From: Psychroserpens algicola
GTDB taxonomy: Bacteria > Bacteroidota > Bacteroidia > Flavobacteriales > Flavobacteriaceae
DNA length: 64,000 nt
Assembly: GCF_014526325.1 (NCBI RefSeq)
Contig: NZ_JACNMJ010000001.1
Span: 744,001-808,000 of the forward strand
Direction: 5' to 3'
A program made the position numbers and the translations under genes. Positions 47,715 to 56,447 of this stretch are shown here, in pieces. How positions within the stretch are numbered: the first letter of the stretch is position 1; each line of letters begins with the position of its first letter. The notes beneath the pieces are model-generated. The model was not told the origin of the DNA. It worked only from the letters and a program-made list of their open reading frames with translations, and did no database searches.

Positions 47715-47722
47715 TAACTTTG
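47715..47722 (+). promoter_or_regulatory. -7 promoter box close to the SPOR gene start
   Basis: TAACTTTG fits TAnnTTTG and ends 5 bp before the ATG at 47728. Transcription from it would start at or next to the ATG, giving a leaderless mRNA. The box could also be a chance match. Confidence 0.4.
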
Positions 47723-47727
47723 TTTTT

Positions 47728-48666
47728 ATGCAATTAGAGACTTACATCAGCGACTTACTATATCGATATGATTGTGTTATTGTACCTCAATTTGGTGCAT
47801 TTTTGACACATCGTGTTTCTGCCAAAGTACACGAAACAACACATTCATTTTATCCACCTAAAAAGGCCTTATCTTTTAACGAGCAGTTACAAACTAACGA
47901 TGGACTTTTAGCAAATTATATTGCTGAAGTTGAAAAGGTGCCTTACCAAGTTGCTGTCGAAAAAATTGCAAAACAAGTTAAAGCTATCAAATCATATTTG
48001 ATTGAAGGCGAAACGATAGCATTAAACAATATTGGTGATTTAATTTTAAACACTGAAGGAAATATCAACTTTGAACCTTCTCATCATATCAATTATTTAA
48101 CTGATGCTTTTGGCTTATCTCAGTTTTCTTCAGTAAATATTACGAGAGAAGTTCATAAAGAGACCGTTGAGGAACTTGAAGACGTTATTCCTTTAACCAT
48201 AACTCCTGAAAAACGTAAAAGCAGACCCTATCTTAAATATGCCGCTATTGCTTTAATTGCTTTAACTATTGGAGGTTTTGGAGCATCTAAATTTTATGCA
48301 GGTCAAATTGAAAATCATAATCAATTAGCACAGGAAGAAGCTAATGAGCAATTAGATGCTAAAGTACAAGAAGCGACTTTTGTGATCGAAAATCCATTAC
48401 CTGCTGCAACATTAACCGTTGAAAAACCTACCGGAAACTATCATATTGTTGCTGGAGCCTTTCGCGTTGAAGCAAATTCAGATAAAAAAGTGCAACAGCT
48501 TAGGGATTTAGGATTTAAAGCACGTAAAATTGGCGTAAACCGCTATGGTCTTCATGAAGTTGTGTATTCTAGCCATACCGATCGTTTAGAAGCCTTAAAA
48601 GCCTTAAGAACGATAAAACGCACTCACAATCGCGACGCTTGGTTATTAGTGAAAGCTATAGACTAA
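47728..48666 (+). CDS. HU-CCDC81 and SPOR domain-containing membrane protein
   Basis: A 312-residue protein. Residues about 1-145 carry two tandem HU-CCDC81-type DNA-binding-like repeats found in Bacteroidota (VPQFGAFLTHRV and then ALNNIGDLILN strands). One membrane helix follows (about 172-190, IALIALTIGGFGASKF), and the C-terminus is a SPOR domain (about 232-308, YHIVAGAFRVEANSDKKVQQL), which binds denuded septal peptidoglycan. With HU inside and SPOR in the periplasm it could link the nucleoid to the division site. This role is inference; the domains are clear. Confidence 0.9.
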   Translation: MQLETYISDLLYRYDCVIVPQFGAFLTHRVSAKVHETTHSFYPPKKALSFNEQLQTNDGLLANYIAEVEKVPYQVAVEKIAKQVKAIKSYLIEGETIALNNIGDLILNTEGNINFEPSHHINYLTDAFGLSQFSSVNITREVHKETVEELEDVIPLTITPEKRKSRPYLKYAAIALIALTIGGFGASKFYAGQIENHNQLAQEEANEQLDAKVQEATFVIENPLPAATLTVEKPTGNYHIVAGAFRVEANSDKKVQQLRDLGFKARKIGVNRYGLHEVVYSSHTDRLEALKALRTIKRTHNRDAWLLVKAID

Positions 48667-48728
48667 TCGCTATCTATTTTATTTCTTTATATTATCTTAA
48701 ATCGTTTACTTAGGATTTAAAATCGGCT

Positions 48729-48736
48729 TACCTTTG
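48729..48736 (+). promoter_or_regulatory. Bacteroidota-type -7 promoter box of the thioesterase gene
   Basis: TACCTTTG fits TAnnTTTG, 23 bp before the ATG at 48760. A TTTAC stretch lies about 20 bp upstream at the -33 place. Confidence 0.5.
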
Positions 48737-48759
48737 CACGAATTAAACCCAACAGTTAA

Positions 48760-49272
48760 ATGGAACCAAGAACAGCATTTCAGTCTAAAACAATTATGAC
48801 CGATTTGGTATTACCAAGTGAAACCAATCCTATAAATAATCTTTTTGGTGGTGAATTGTTAGCGCGAATGGACCGAGCTGCAAGTATTGCTGCTCGTCGT
48901 CATAGCCGACGTATTGTCGTAACTGCTTCTGTAAATCATGTCGCTTTTAACCGATCTATTCCTTTAGGAAGTGTTGTCACTATTGAAGCAAAAGTTTCAA
49001 GGGCATTTACAAGTTCTATGGAAGTCTTTCTTGATGTCTGGATTGAAGACCGAGAATCTGGTGAATGTATTAAAGCTAATGAAGCCATTTATACATTTGT
49101 AGCTGTTGATGAAACCGGTCGTCCTGTAAAGGTTCCTGAACTCATTGCTGAAACTAAGCTAGAAAAAGAACGCTATGATGCTGCTTTGCGACGCAAGCAA
49201 TTAAGTTTAGTTGTGGCTGGGAAAATGAAGCCTGGCGATGCTACTGAGTTAAAAGCCTTATTTTTTGATTAA
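48760..49272 (+). CDS. Acyl-CoA thioesterase (hotdog, YciA/BACH type)
   Basis: Hydrolyses acyl-CoA to free fatty acid and CoA. The 170-residue protein has the hotdog signature NPINNLFGGELLARMDRAAS (about 23-42), with the conserved Asn and Asp near the active site, and the NHVAFNRSIPLGSVV strand. The C-terminus DATELKALFFD is its own end, but the DNA coding this end has been copied repeatedly downstream: the last 38 bases of the gene are the first unit of the repeat array starting at 49235. The protein itself seems intact. Confidence 0.93.
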   Translation: MEPRTAFQSKTIMTDLVLPSETNPINNLFGGELLARMDRAASIAARRHSRRIVVTASVNHVAFNRSIPLGSVVTIEAKVSRAFTSSMEVFLDVWIEDRESGECIKANEAIYTFVAVDETGRPVKVPELIAETKLEKERYDAALRRKQLSLVVAGKMKPGDATELKALFFD

Positions 49273-50601
49273 ACTTTTGGTATGTAAGCTCTACTGATAA
49301 ACTCAACTTATGAGACCCTGAAACAAGTTCAGGGTGACGTTAGCGATGCTGCCCGATTAAAAGCCCTATTTATTGATTTAACTTTTGGTGTTTAATCCTT
49401 AATTATCTATGTGAATTCTAATTGATGGTAATCTCTCTGAATATTATCCTATACTTATCATACGCCCGTTATCAATCTTATAAACAATGGTTTTTCGTCA
49501 TTCTGAACTCGTTTCAGAATCTCATAACGGAACAATATTATTGTGAGACCCTGAAACAAGTTCAAGGTGACGTTAGCGATGCTACTAGGTTAAAAGCCTT
49601 GTTTTTTGATTAAAATTTTGGCATGTAAGCTCTACTGATAAACTCAACTTGTGGGACCCTGAAACAAGTTCAGGGTGACGTTAGTAATGCCACGCGACTA
49701 AAAGCCCTATTTATTGATTAACCTTTTAGCATTAAATCCTTATTAACTACCAATGTGAATTTTAATTGATGGTAATCTCTCTGAGTATTATCCTATGCTT
49801 ATCAAACTCCCGTTTATCAATCTTATAAACAATGTTTTTCGTCATTCTGAACTCGTTTCAGAATCTCATAACGGAACAATATTCTTGTAGGACCCTCAAA
49901 CAAGTTCAGGGTGACGTTAGCGATGCCACCCGACTAAAAGCCCTATTTATTGATTTAACTTTTGGCATTTAATCCTTAACTACCAATGTGAATTCTAACT
50001 GATGGTAATCTCTCTGAGTATTATCCTATGCTTATCAAACTCCCGTTTATCAATCTTATAAACAATGTTTTTCGTCATTCTGAACTCGTTTCAGAATCTC
50101 ATAACGGAACAATATTCTTGTAGGACCCTCAAACAAGTTCAGGGTGACGTTAGCGATGCTACTAGGTTAAAAGCCTTGTTTTTTGATTAAAATTTTGGCA
50201 TGTAAGCTCTACTGATAAACTCAACTTGTGGGACCCTGAAACAAGTTCAGGGTGACGTTAGAGATTCCACCCGATTAAAAGCCCTATTTATTGATTAACC
50301 TTTTAGCATTAAATCCTTAACTACCAATGTGAATTCTAATTGATGGTGATCTCTCTGAGTATTATCCTATGCATATCAAACTCCTGTTATCAATCTTATA
50401 AACAATGGTTTTTCGTCATTCTGAACTCGTTTCAGAATCTCATAACGGAACAGTATTATTGTGGGACCCTGAAACAAGTTCAGGGTGACGTTAGCAATGC
50501 TACTGGGTTAAAAGCCTTATTTTTTGATTAAAATTTTGGCATGTAAGCTCTACTGATAAACTCAACTTGTGAGACCTTGAAACAAGTTCAAGGTGACGTT
50601 A
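49235..50601. repeat. Composite tandem array of REP-type hairpins and copied gene 3' ends
   Basis: Two unit types alternate as A1 B1 A2 B2 B3 A3 B4 A4. A units are each 108 bp: 49235-49342, 49576-49683, 50153-50260, 50494-50601. B units are 233, 236, 233 and 233 bp: 49343-49575, 49684-49919, 49920-50152, 50261-50493. Every unit opens with a copy of the thioesterase 3' end (GCGATGCTACT..TTAAAAGC) and ends with hairpin CCCTGAAACAAGTTCAGGG plus GTGACGTTA. B units add an opposite hairpin ATTCTGAACTCGTTTCAGAAT, so each B holds two hairpins in inverted orientation, like a REPIN. The array fills the whole gap to the envC end (50609). No gene is supported inside; two 63-codon frames arise from the unit itself. 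Confidence 0.92.
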
Positions 50602-50608
50602 GTAAAGT

Positions 50609-51826
50609 TTACATCTTATAAATCCATGAAGCTGGATTTTCAGGTTTGGAATCTTTATAGATATTGAATCCTAACATAGATTCACCTTCGCTATTGGTAA
50701 ACACCTCTCCTATCACCTGATTTCTTGTGACTTTATCACCTGGTTTTACATAAAACTTAGATAAATTTCTATAAATAGTAATATAATTACCATGTCTTAT
50801 CATGATAATTGGATTGTAATTTTTTTGAACAATCACTTTAGAAACTTCACCTTCAAAAACGGCTTTTACTTTTGCACTCTTTTCGGTAGCAATCCTTACA
50901 CCATTACTCTTTATTTTAACCGTTGGATCAATAGGAGATTGTTGAGTTCCATAGCGTACTTTCACTACACCTCGTTCAACAGGCCAAGGTAGTTTTCCCT
51001 TATTTGAGGCAAAATTCTTAGCTATTATTTTTGCTTTCGGTGTTAATGCAAAACCTTTAGAAGACGAAGAGTTTCCTGCTTTTCTATTAGATTCAGCGAT
51101 AGCCTCTTTGATGACGCGTTCAATTTCTTTATCAATCTTATCAATTTGCTGCTGTGTTTGTCTGATTTTTGACGCATACGAACTCATGTTTTTTCGTATG
51201 GAAGCCATTAATTTTTCTTGCTCTTTTAATTCTTTTTCGAGTTCTTTTTTGGTAATTCTGTTCTCAGCAACCAGTTGATCTTTATCTTTTTTCTGACGTA
51301 TTAAGTCGGTATTTAATTCTTGTAATTTTAAAGTTTTAGCTTTAATCAAATCGCCTTGCTCTTTTTGATAATCGGCATACTGTTTAATGTATTGCAATCT
51401 TTTGTATGCTTGCTTAAAGTCTTCTGAAGATAGAAGAAACATCACTCTACTTTGTTCAGATTTACTCTTATACGATTTGACAATCATTTCAGAATAATCT
51501 TGTTTCAGTGTTGATAATTGATTTCTCAAACTTGAAATTTCATTTTGATTAGCGTTAATTTCACGAGTCAATAAGTTGGCCTGATCATTAGTCACTTTTA
51601 TTAAATCTCGTCTCACACTTACTTTGTAATTGAGATCTTCAACCAGCGAGATAACCGATTTTTCCTTTTTTTGATCTGAAAATAATAATGAATTGAGCTG
51701 ATTTAATTCCTTCTGAAATTTGAGACGTTTAGCCTCTAGTGCCTTTTGCTTTTCACTTTGTGCTTGTATTGAAAAACTATTCAATACGACTAACAGAACA
51801 AGTATATAGGTTGATTTATTTCGCAT
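50609..51826 (-). CDS. envC: Murein hydrolase activator EnvC-like protein, degenerate LytM domain
   Basis: A 405-residue exported protein: signal peptide (about 1-22), long coiled coil (about 25-250) rich in K, E, Q and L, and a C-terminal LytM/M23 domain (about 285-405). The zinc ligands are lost: the first motif reads SNGVRIATE where an active enzyme has H..GxD, and the last reads MLGFNIYKD where HLHFE is expected. This is the pattern of EnvC, which activates amidases at the division septum rather than cutting itself. The start overlaps the DUF4292 gene by 11 bp. Confidence 0.88.
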   Translation of the reverse strand: MRNKSTYILVLLVVLNSFSIQAQSEKQKALEAKRLKFQKELNQLNSLLFSDQKKEKSVISLVEDLNYKVSVRRDLIKVTNDQANLLTREINANQNEISSLRNQLSTLKQDYSEMIVKSYKSKSEQSRVMFLLSSEDFKQAYKRLQYIKQYADYQKEQGDLIKAKTLKLQELNTDLIRQKKDKDQLVAENRITKKELEKELKEQEKLMASIRKNMSSYASKIRQTQQQIDKIDKEIERVIKEAIAESNRKAGNSSSSKGFALTPKAKIIAKNFASNKGKLPWPVERGVVKVRYGTQQSPIDPTVKIKSNGVRIATEKSAKVKAVFEGEVSKVIVQKNYNPIIMIRHGNYITIYRNLSKFYVKPGDKVTRNQVIGEVFTNSEGESMLGFNIYKDSKPENPASWIYKM

Positions 51827-52598
51827 TTTCTAAAATTATTTCTTCAAAACCAGAAGGTATTCTAAATGGGAATCTCACATCTTCGTTAACAGAAACCGAT
51901 TTATACTCCATGACCACATTAAGTTCTTCGGAATCTTCAACAGCTATAATCTTAAGGTTTTTGGGTAGTATCTCTTTTTCGACTTGCTGATAACTCAAGT
52001 AATCTATTTGCAGGAATCGCTTTTTTAGAGGTTGAAGCAATTGCTGAGAATCCATTTTAAAATGTGATGGATTAAATAGTAAAAACAACTCTAGTAAAGC
52101 ACCTTGGTTTTTAGGTTGAAGAATATAGGATTTGTCATTGGTAGAAATGATATAATTATCATCTTTTAAATTAAAAAGCGCTTCTCCAATTAATAAACTT
52201 TGAACCTTTTTATAATCGAGGTCAATTCCCAATAAATCACTTAGTAGCTTATAATCACCATCAAAATACTGGTTATTGATTTTGTCATAAAACTTAACAC
52301 TATCTGGTGTAATCATTGCTCTGGCAAGACCAAGCGTTGCGCTAATCCATATGGTCTTATCCTTTTCCATACGTAAATTAACGGTATATGACGATTCTTT
52401 TAAGTCTTGAATTACATCAATCTTAACTTTAGCCTGAAGTGTTTTAAATTTGGCATCTTGCTTACCATTTTCTTTAATTAATTGTCTTGCAGATAACTTG
52501 TCGTCGACCTCTCCTTTTGTTACAATACTGCGAGCAGATTTACAGGAAACACATAGTCCAACAAACATACACACTAATCCAATGTTTAAAATCCTCAT
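51816..52598 (-). CDS. DUF4292 lipoprotein
   Basis: A 260-residue lipoprotein with lipobox CVSC (Cys about 19) after a hydrophobic signal. The body matches the DUF4292 family, which has a LolA/LppX-like size and strand pattern; that fold relation is recalled, not tested. Segments such as VNLRMEKDKTIWISATLG.ARA and LLGIDLDYKKVQSLLIGEAL are visible. It may carry lipids or lipoproteins across the periplasm. In one operon with the TPR and EnvC-like genes (3-bp gap upstream, 11-bp overlap downstream). Confidence 0.8.
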   Translation of the reverse strand: MRILNIGLVCMFVGLCVSCKSARSIVTKGEVDDKLSARQLIKENGKQDAKFKTLQAKVKIDVIQDLKESSYTVNLRMEKDKTIWISATLGLARAMITPDSVKFYDKINNQYFDGDYKLLSDLLGIDLDYKKVQSLLIGEALFNLKDDNYIISTNDKSYILQPKNQGALLELFLLFNPSHFKMDSQQLLQPLKKRFLQIDYLSYQQVEKEILPKNLKIIAVEDSEELNVVMEYKSVSVNEDVRFPFRIPSGFEEIILENAK

Positions 52599-52601
52599 AT
52601 A

Positions 52602-53963
52602 TTATTGATCTTTCAATAAAGCTTGCGCCTTTTTAGCAAACGCTTCAGATTGGCTAATATTATTTAACTGCTTATAAGCCTCACTTAATTGTTGGTAGAA
52701 ATCGGCTTGCATTTTTGGATTTTCAACAATATAGTCCAAGCCCATTTCCAGACTTTCAATAGCTATTTCAGGCTGTTTTATTTTATTGTTTGCAACTCCA
52801 TTAATTAAATACAAAATAGGCTGCGCCGGAAAAATTTCTATAGCCTCCATACTTTTCTCTGCAGCTTGTTCGTCTTTGTTTATATCGATTTGAAGTAAAA
52901 GCACATCTCTAATTATTTTAAACTCATTGGGTTCTTGAGTTAAAGCTTCTTCATAATAGCTGAGTGCTTTTTCTTTATCATTAGATTTTAAGTAATATTC
53001 GGCTAATTCTAATAACGTCTTTACACTTTTATCTTCACTTACTAAAGCTGTAATCTCTACCAAATCACCTTCATGTTCTGGATGAGTTCCAACAAACTTA
53101 ACAAAGTCATTAAGCACTTTTGTTTTAGCTTCAGGTTTAATCACAGGACTGGTTAACACCACTTTCATCGAATTTATAGCATTGTCGGTATCATTTTCAT
53201 CTAAATAAAACTTGTATAATGCCAAATGCACCAACTGTGACTCCGGATTAATACTTTGTAGGCGCTTTGCAGCATCAAACGCTTTTTTTGTTTCACCTGT
53301 TTCACTATACCTATAAATGAGTCTTAAATAGTTAGATTCATCTTCAGGGTTGCTTTTAACACGTTCTTCTAGGTTGTCTATACGATCATCATGATTCCCT
53401 GTGATATTGTAAACCTGATTACGCAAATAATCACGATCTTCACTGTAACCTAATTGCTCATCCATTTCATCAAGCAATTTAAGGGCATCTTTATATTTTT
53501 TCACGCGAATATACAGTGACGCTAAATCTTGTTTATAATCTGGATGAAACTTGACCAGTTGCTTTACTGTTTTTAAAGCTTTATCCATTTCATCTTGCTG
53601 GATATAAACATCATATAATTCGTCTAAAAACCATTCGTTTTCAGGTGATTTAGACACTGCCTTCTTTAATGCATCTTCAGCAGCTCCAAAATTTTTAAGG
53701 GCTTTGTAATTTTTTCCTAATTCGTAGTATAATACGGGATCATCATCATTTAAATCGATGCATTTTAAAAGCGCATTTGCCGACTTTTGGTAGTTTTCAA
53801 TCCCTTTCTGTTTAAGCGCTTCAAAGAAGTATTCTTGAAATTTATCTTCCACATTACCCAAATCGTCATCTGGACGCTTATTAAAATCGACTTGTGCAAA
53901 ACTGCATGTAGGAAACAGAGCTATTCCGAAGATTAAAAGTAGGATATATAGTTTAGTTTTCAT
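52602..53963 (-). CDS. Exported tetratricopeptide repeat protein
   Basis: A 453-residue protein with a signal peptide (about 1-23, ends CSFAQ) and about ten TPR units through residue 450, for example DPVLYYELGKNYKALKNFGA and NQVYNITGNHDDRIDNLEER segments. TPRs form protein-docking superhelices; the partner is unknown. Located between the nucleotidyltransferase and the DUF4292/EnvC genes on the same strand. Confidence 0.85.
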   Translation of the reverse strand: MKTKLYILLLIFGIALFPTCSFAQVDFNKRPDDDLGNVEDKFQEYFFEALKQKGIENYQKSANALLKCIDLNDDDPVLYYELGKNYKALKNFGAAEDALKKAVSKSPENEWFLDELYDVYIQQDEMDKALKTVKQLVKFHPDYKQDLASLYIRVKKYKDALKLLDEMDEQLGYSEDRDYLRNQVYNITGNHDDRIDNLEERVKSNPEDESNYLRLIYRYSETGETKKAFDAAKRLQSINPESQLVHLALYKFYLDENDTDNAINSMKVVLTSPVIKPEAKTKVLNDFVKFVGTHPEHEGDLVEITALVSEDKSVKTLLELAEYYLKSNDKEKALSYYEEALTQEPNEFKIIRDVLLLQIDINKDEQAAEKSMEAIEIFPAQPILYLINGVANNKIKQPEIAIESLEMGLDYIVENPKMQADFYQQLSEAYKQLNNISQSEAFAKKAQALLKDQ

Positions 53964-54002
53964 GATGTAGATACTTCGTATGTACTGCTCTTAAGTCAAC
54001 AA

Positions 54003-55022
54003 TTATTCCAAAACTGAATAATCACCAATACTAATGGCAGTGAAATTACCATCATAAGTAACGTGGTTACCAATCATAGCATTGTCTAAATTAGCATTTT
54101 TAATCTTAGTATGGTTTTGAATTAAGCTATTTTTAACGGTTGAATTGTCTATAACACAGTTATTTCCAATAGAAACATTAGGTCCTACAGTTGTATTATT
54201 AAGTTCGACATTTTCACCTATAAAGCAAGGTTCTATAATTGTAGAATTATTATTTTTTACTGTTTTTGATACCATTTGCTCTTCACCATCTTCGGTTAAG
54301 AAACCTAGCATTTTGGCATTTGTATCTAAGGTTACGTTTTTATTTCCGCAGTCCATCCACTCATCAACCGTTCCTGTTTTGAAAACTTTGCCGTCAGCCA
54401 TCATACGTTTTATTCCATCATTAATCTGGTATTCACCTCCATTCATAATGTTTTCGTCAAGCACCTCTTGAAGCTTGTCTTTTAATACCGCTACATCTTT
54501 AAAATAATAAATTCCGATGACCGCTTGATCACTTACAAAAGTTTCTGGCTTTTCTACCAGCTCAACGATGTCTTCATCTGCATTAAGCTTAACAACACCA
54601 TAAGCTTCGGGATTAGCCACTTTTTTAGTCCAAATAACACTATCGGCATTGGGATCTAAATCAAATTCAGCACGAATTAAAGTATCTGCATAAGCCACAA
54701 CGGCTGGTCCTGATAATGAAGGTTTTGCACACATGATTGCATGACCAGTTCCTAAAGGTTGGTCTTGACGGTAAATAGAAGGTTTAGCGCCTAAGCTTGT
54801 AGCTAAATCTTTTAAACTATCAACCACGTCGTCACCAAACCAAGCAGGATCACCCAGAACAAAAGCTATTTCATTTATAGGTTGTTTTAATACTTTTGCA
54901 ATGTCTTTTACCAATCGGTGTACAATAGGTTGTCCAGCTACTGGGATTAATGGTTTAGGTACTGTTAAACTGTGAGGTCTGAGGCGAGATCCACGACCTG
55001 CCATTGGTACTATTATTTTCAT
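54003..55022 (-). CDS. Sugar-phosphate nucleotidyltransferase with left-handed beta-helix tail
   Basis: A 339-residue enzyme that activates a sugar 1-phosphate with an NTP. The N-terminus has the nucleotide-binding signature PMAGRGSRLRPHSLTVPKPL (about 5-24), and YADTLI and YQINDGIK segments lie in the active site. The last 90 residues are hexapeptide repeats of a left-handed beta-helix (NTTVGPNVSIGNNCVID-type). Related families are RmlA/GlmU-like and GDP-mannose pyrophosphorylases; which sugar is not readable. It lies in an envelope block with a flippase, fitting surface polysaccharide synthesis. Confidence 0.88.
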   Translation of the reverse strand: MKIIVPMAGRGSRLRPHSLTVPKPLIPVAGQPIVHRLVKDIAKVLKQPINEIAFVLGDPAWFGDDVVDSLKDLATSLGAKPSIYRQDQPLGTGHAIMCAKPSLSGPAVVAYADTLIRAEFDLDPNADSVIWTKKVANPEAYGVVKLNADEDIVELVEKPETFVSDQAVIGIYYFKDVAVLKDKLQEVLDENIMNGGEYQINDGIKRMMADGKVFKTGTVDEWMDCGNKNVTLDTNAKMLGFLTEDGEEQMVSKTVKNNNSTIIEPCFIGENVELNNTTVGPNVSIGNNCVIDNSTVKNSLIQNHTKIKNANLDNAMIGNHVTYDGNFTAISIGDYSVLE

Positions 55023-55025
55023 GAG

Positions 55026-56009
55026 TTAATCTTCAATATTTACTTGTAATTTATGTTTTTTAGCTATCCTGTTAAAAGCCTCCAGTTGATCTAGTTCTTT
55101 CATTTCAGAATATATAAAGCCGATATGTTTTTGTGCATCAATATTATATGGCGAATCCATTTCGACATAGAGGTAATAGGCTTTAATCATATTTTCTAAA
55201 GCAGGTTCATAGTCTTTTTGAAAATATAAAATTCTGCCCATTCCGTAATAACCTTCGGGATCATCATCATAAATTGATTTATAGTTCTCATAAGCCTGTA
55301 ATGCATTTGTAAGATCATTTTTAAGTGAATAGGCTACAGCAATATTCATGAGCGGCATTTTTCCCTTCGGATCAATGGCTAGAGATGTTTTATAACACCT
55401 AATCGCTTCATCAAAATTATTTACTTTTCGGTAACTATACCCTAAATTGTCCCAAGCAAAAGCAAAATTTTTATCTTTTTTAACCGCCTTATTAAATAAC
55501 ACAATTGCGCTGGTATATTCTTGCTTTGCAAAAGCAAGTTGCCCTTTTTCATAAAACTTCATGGCTTTTTTACGATCTGAATATGAGTTTTCACTCGCCT
55601 CATTATCGGTAAAGTAAATTTGCTTCATTTGTGGGCAATTCTCATAGAGATACTCTTCAATACGTTCGTAGTTCTCATCCATGATAATGATATTTTGATT
55701 GTCAGTATCAACAGATATAGAGTCTATTTTAGAAATGTCTTCAATTTTACTGAGTGTATCATTCACTTTTTTTAAACCAGATGTCATCATTTGGTTCATC
55801 TGATACATCATATTGGCGGTTGTGATACATGTCTTTATTTTTTCACTTTTCTCTTTCTTACTTAGATCAAAATCTATCTCATTAATACATGTACAGGCTT
55901 CTCTTGAAATGTCTTTGATTTTTTTAGAGATATCATCCTCTTGTGATATTGAGCTGAAGCTAGATATTAAAGCAAAAATAATCAGTGAAATTTGTTTCAT
56001 GTTTGTCAT
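55026..56009 (-). CDS. Exported tetratricopeptide repeat protein
   Basis: A 327-residue protein, or 324 from the ATG at 56000, which gives a cleaner signal peptide (MKQISLIIFALISSFSSIS). Residues about 20-130 include two cysteines (EACTCINEID) and a charged region; residues about 155-325 contain four or five TPR units (KAMKFYEKGQLAFAKQEYTS, then NFAFAWDNLGYSYRKVNNFD). Partner unknown. It lies 2 bp after dut and 3 bp before the nucleotidyltransferase, so all are in one operon. Confidence 0.82.
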   Translation of the reverse strand: MTNMKQISLIIFALISSFSSISQEDDISKKIKDISREACTCINEIDFDLSKKEKSEKIKTCITTANMMYQMNQMMTSGLKKVNDTLSKIEDISKIDSISVDTDNQNIIIMDENYERIEEYLYENCPQMKQIYFTDNEASENSYSDRKKAMKFYEKGQLAFAKQEYTSAIVLFNKAVKKDKNFAFAWDNLGYSYRKVNNFDEAIRCYKTSLAIDPKGKMPLMNIAVAYSLKNDLTNALQAYENYKSIYDDDPEGYYGMGRILYFQKDYEPALENMIKAYYLYVEMDSPYNIDAQKHIGFIYSEMKELDQLEAFNRIAKKHKLQVNIED

Positions 56010-56011
56010 TT

Positions 56012-56446
56012 TTATTTTGTTCCGGTACTTCCAAAACCACCTTCTCCACGAGCTGTTTCAGATAATTCGTCAACATCTACCCATTCAGCACGTTCATGCT
56101 TAGCGATGACCAGTTGAGCAATACGCTCTCCGTTATTGATTATAAAATCGTCACCAGATAAATTAACTAATATAACGCCTATTTCTCCTCTGTAATCTGC
56201 ATCAATCGTTCCAGGTGCGTTAAGAACTGTGATTCCTTTTTTAGCAGCCAATCCGCTTCTGGGTCTTACTTGAGCTTCTATACCAACTGGCAACTCGATA
56301 AATAGTCCCGTTCCTACAATACTTCGTTCTAAAGGTTTTAATGTTCTTGGTTCAGATAGGTTAGCACGTAAGTCCATTCCTGCTGAAGCAATCGTTTCGT
56401 AATGTGGTAAATCGTGATTTGACTTGTTGATGATTTTGATTTGCAT
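56012..56446 (-). CDS. dut: dUTP diphosphatase
   Basis: Splits dUTP to dUMP and keeps uracil out of DNA. The 144-residue trimer-type dUTPase shows all five motifs: AGMDLRANL (I), [12 protein letters not shown] (II), [18 protein letters not shown] (III), [10 protein letters not shown] (IV) and [10 protein letters not shown] (V, about 133-142). High certainty. Confidence 0.97.
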   Translation of the reverse strand: MQIKIINKSNHDLPHYETIASAGMDLRANLSEPRTLKPLERSIVGTGLFIELPVGIEAQVRPRSGLAAKKGITVLNAPGTIDADYRGEIGVILVNLSGDDFIINNGERIAQLVIAKHERAEWVDVDELSETARGEGGFGSTGTK

Positions 56447-56447
56447 T

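Noticed and set aside
49422-50531. Two 63-codon frames (49422-49613 and 50340-50531) ending in ..LKALFFD as possible small genes
   Set aside because: They are produced by the repeat units themselves: their ends are copied thioesterase 3' sequence and their middles are the REP hairpins. They carry no start signal and no conserved-looking protein pattern.
49235-50601. Array as CRISPR or as integron cassette array
   Set aside because: Units are 108 and 233 bp of nearly identical sequence without variable spacers; no integrase or att-like recombination site with separate genes.
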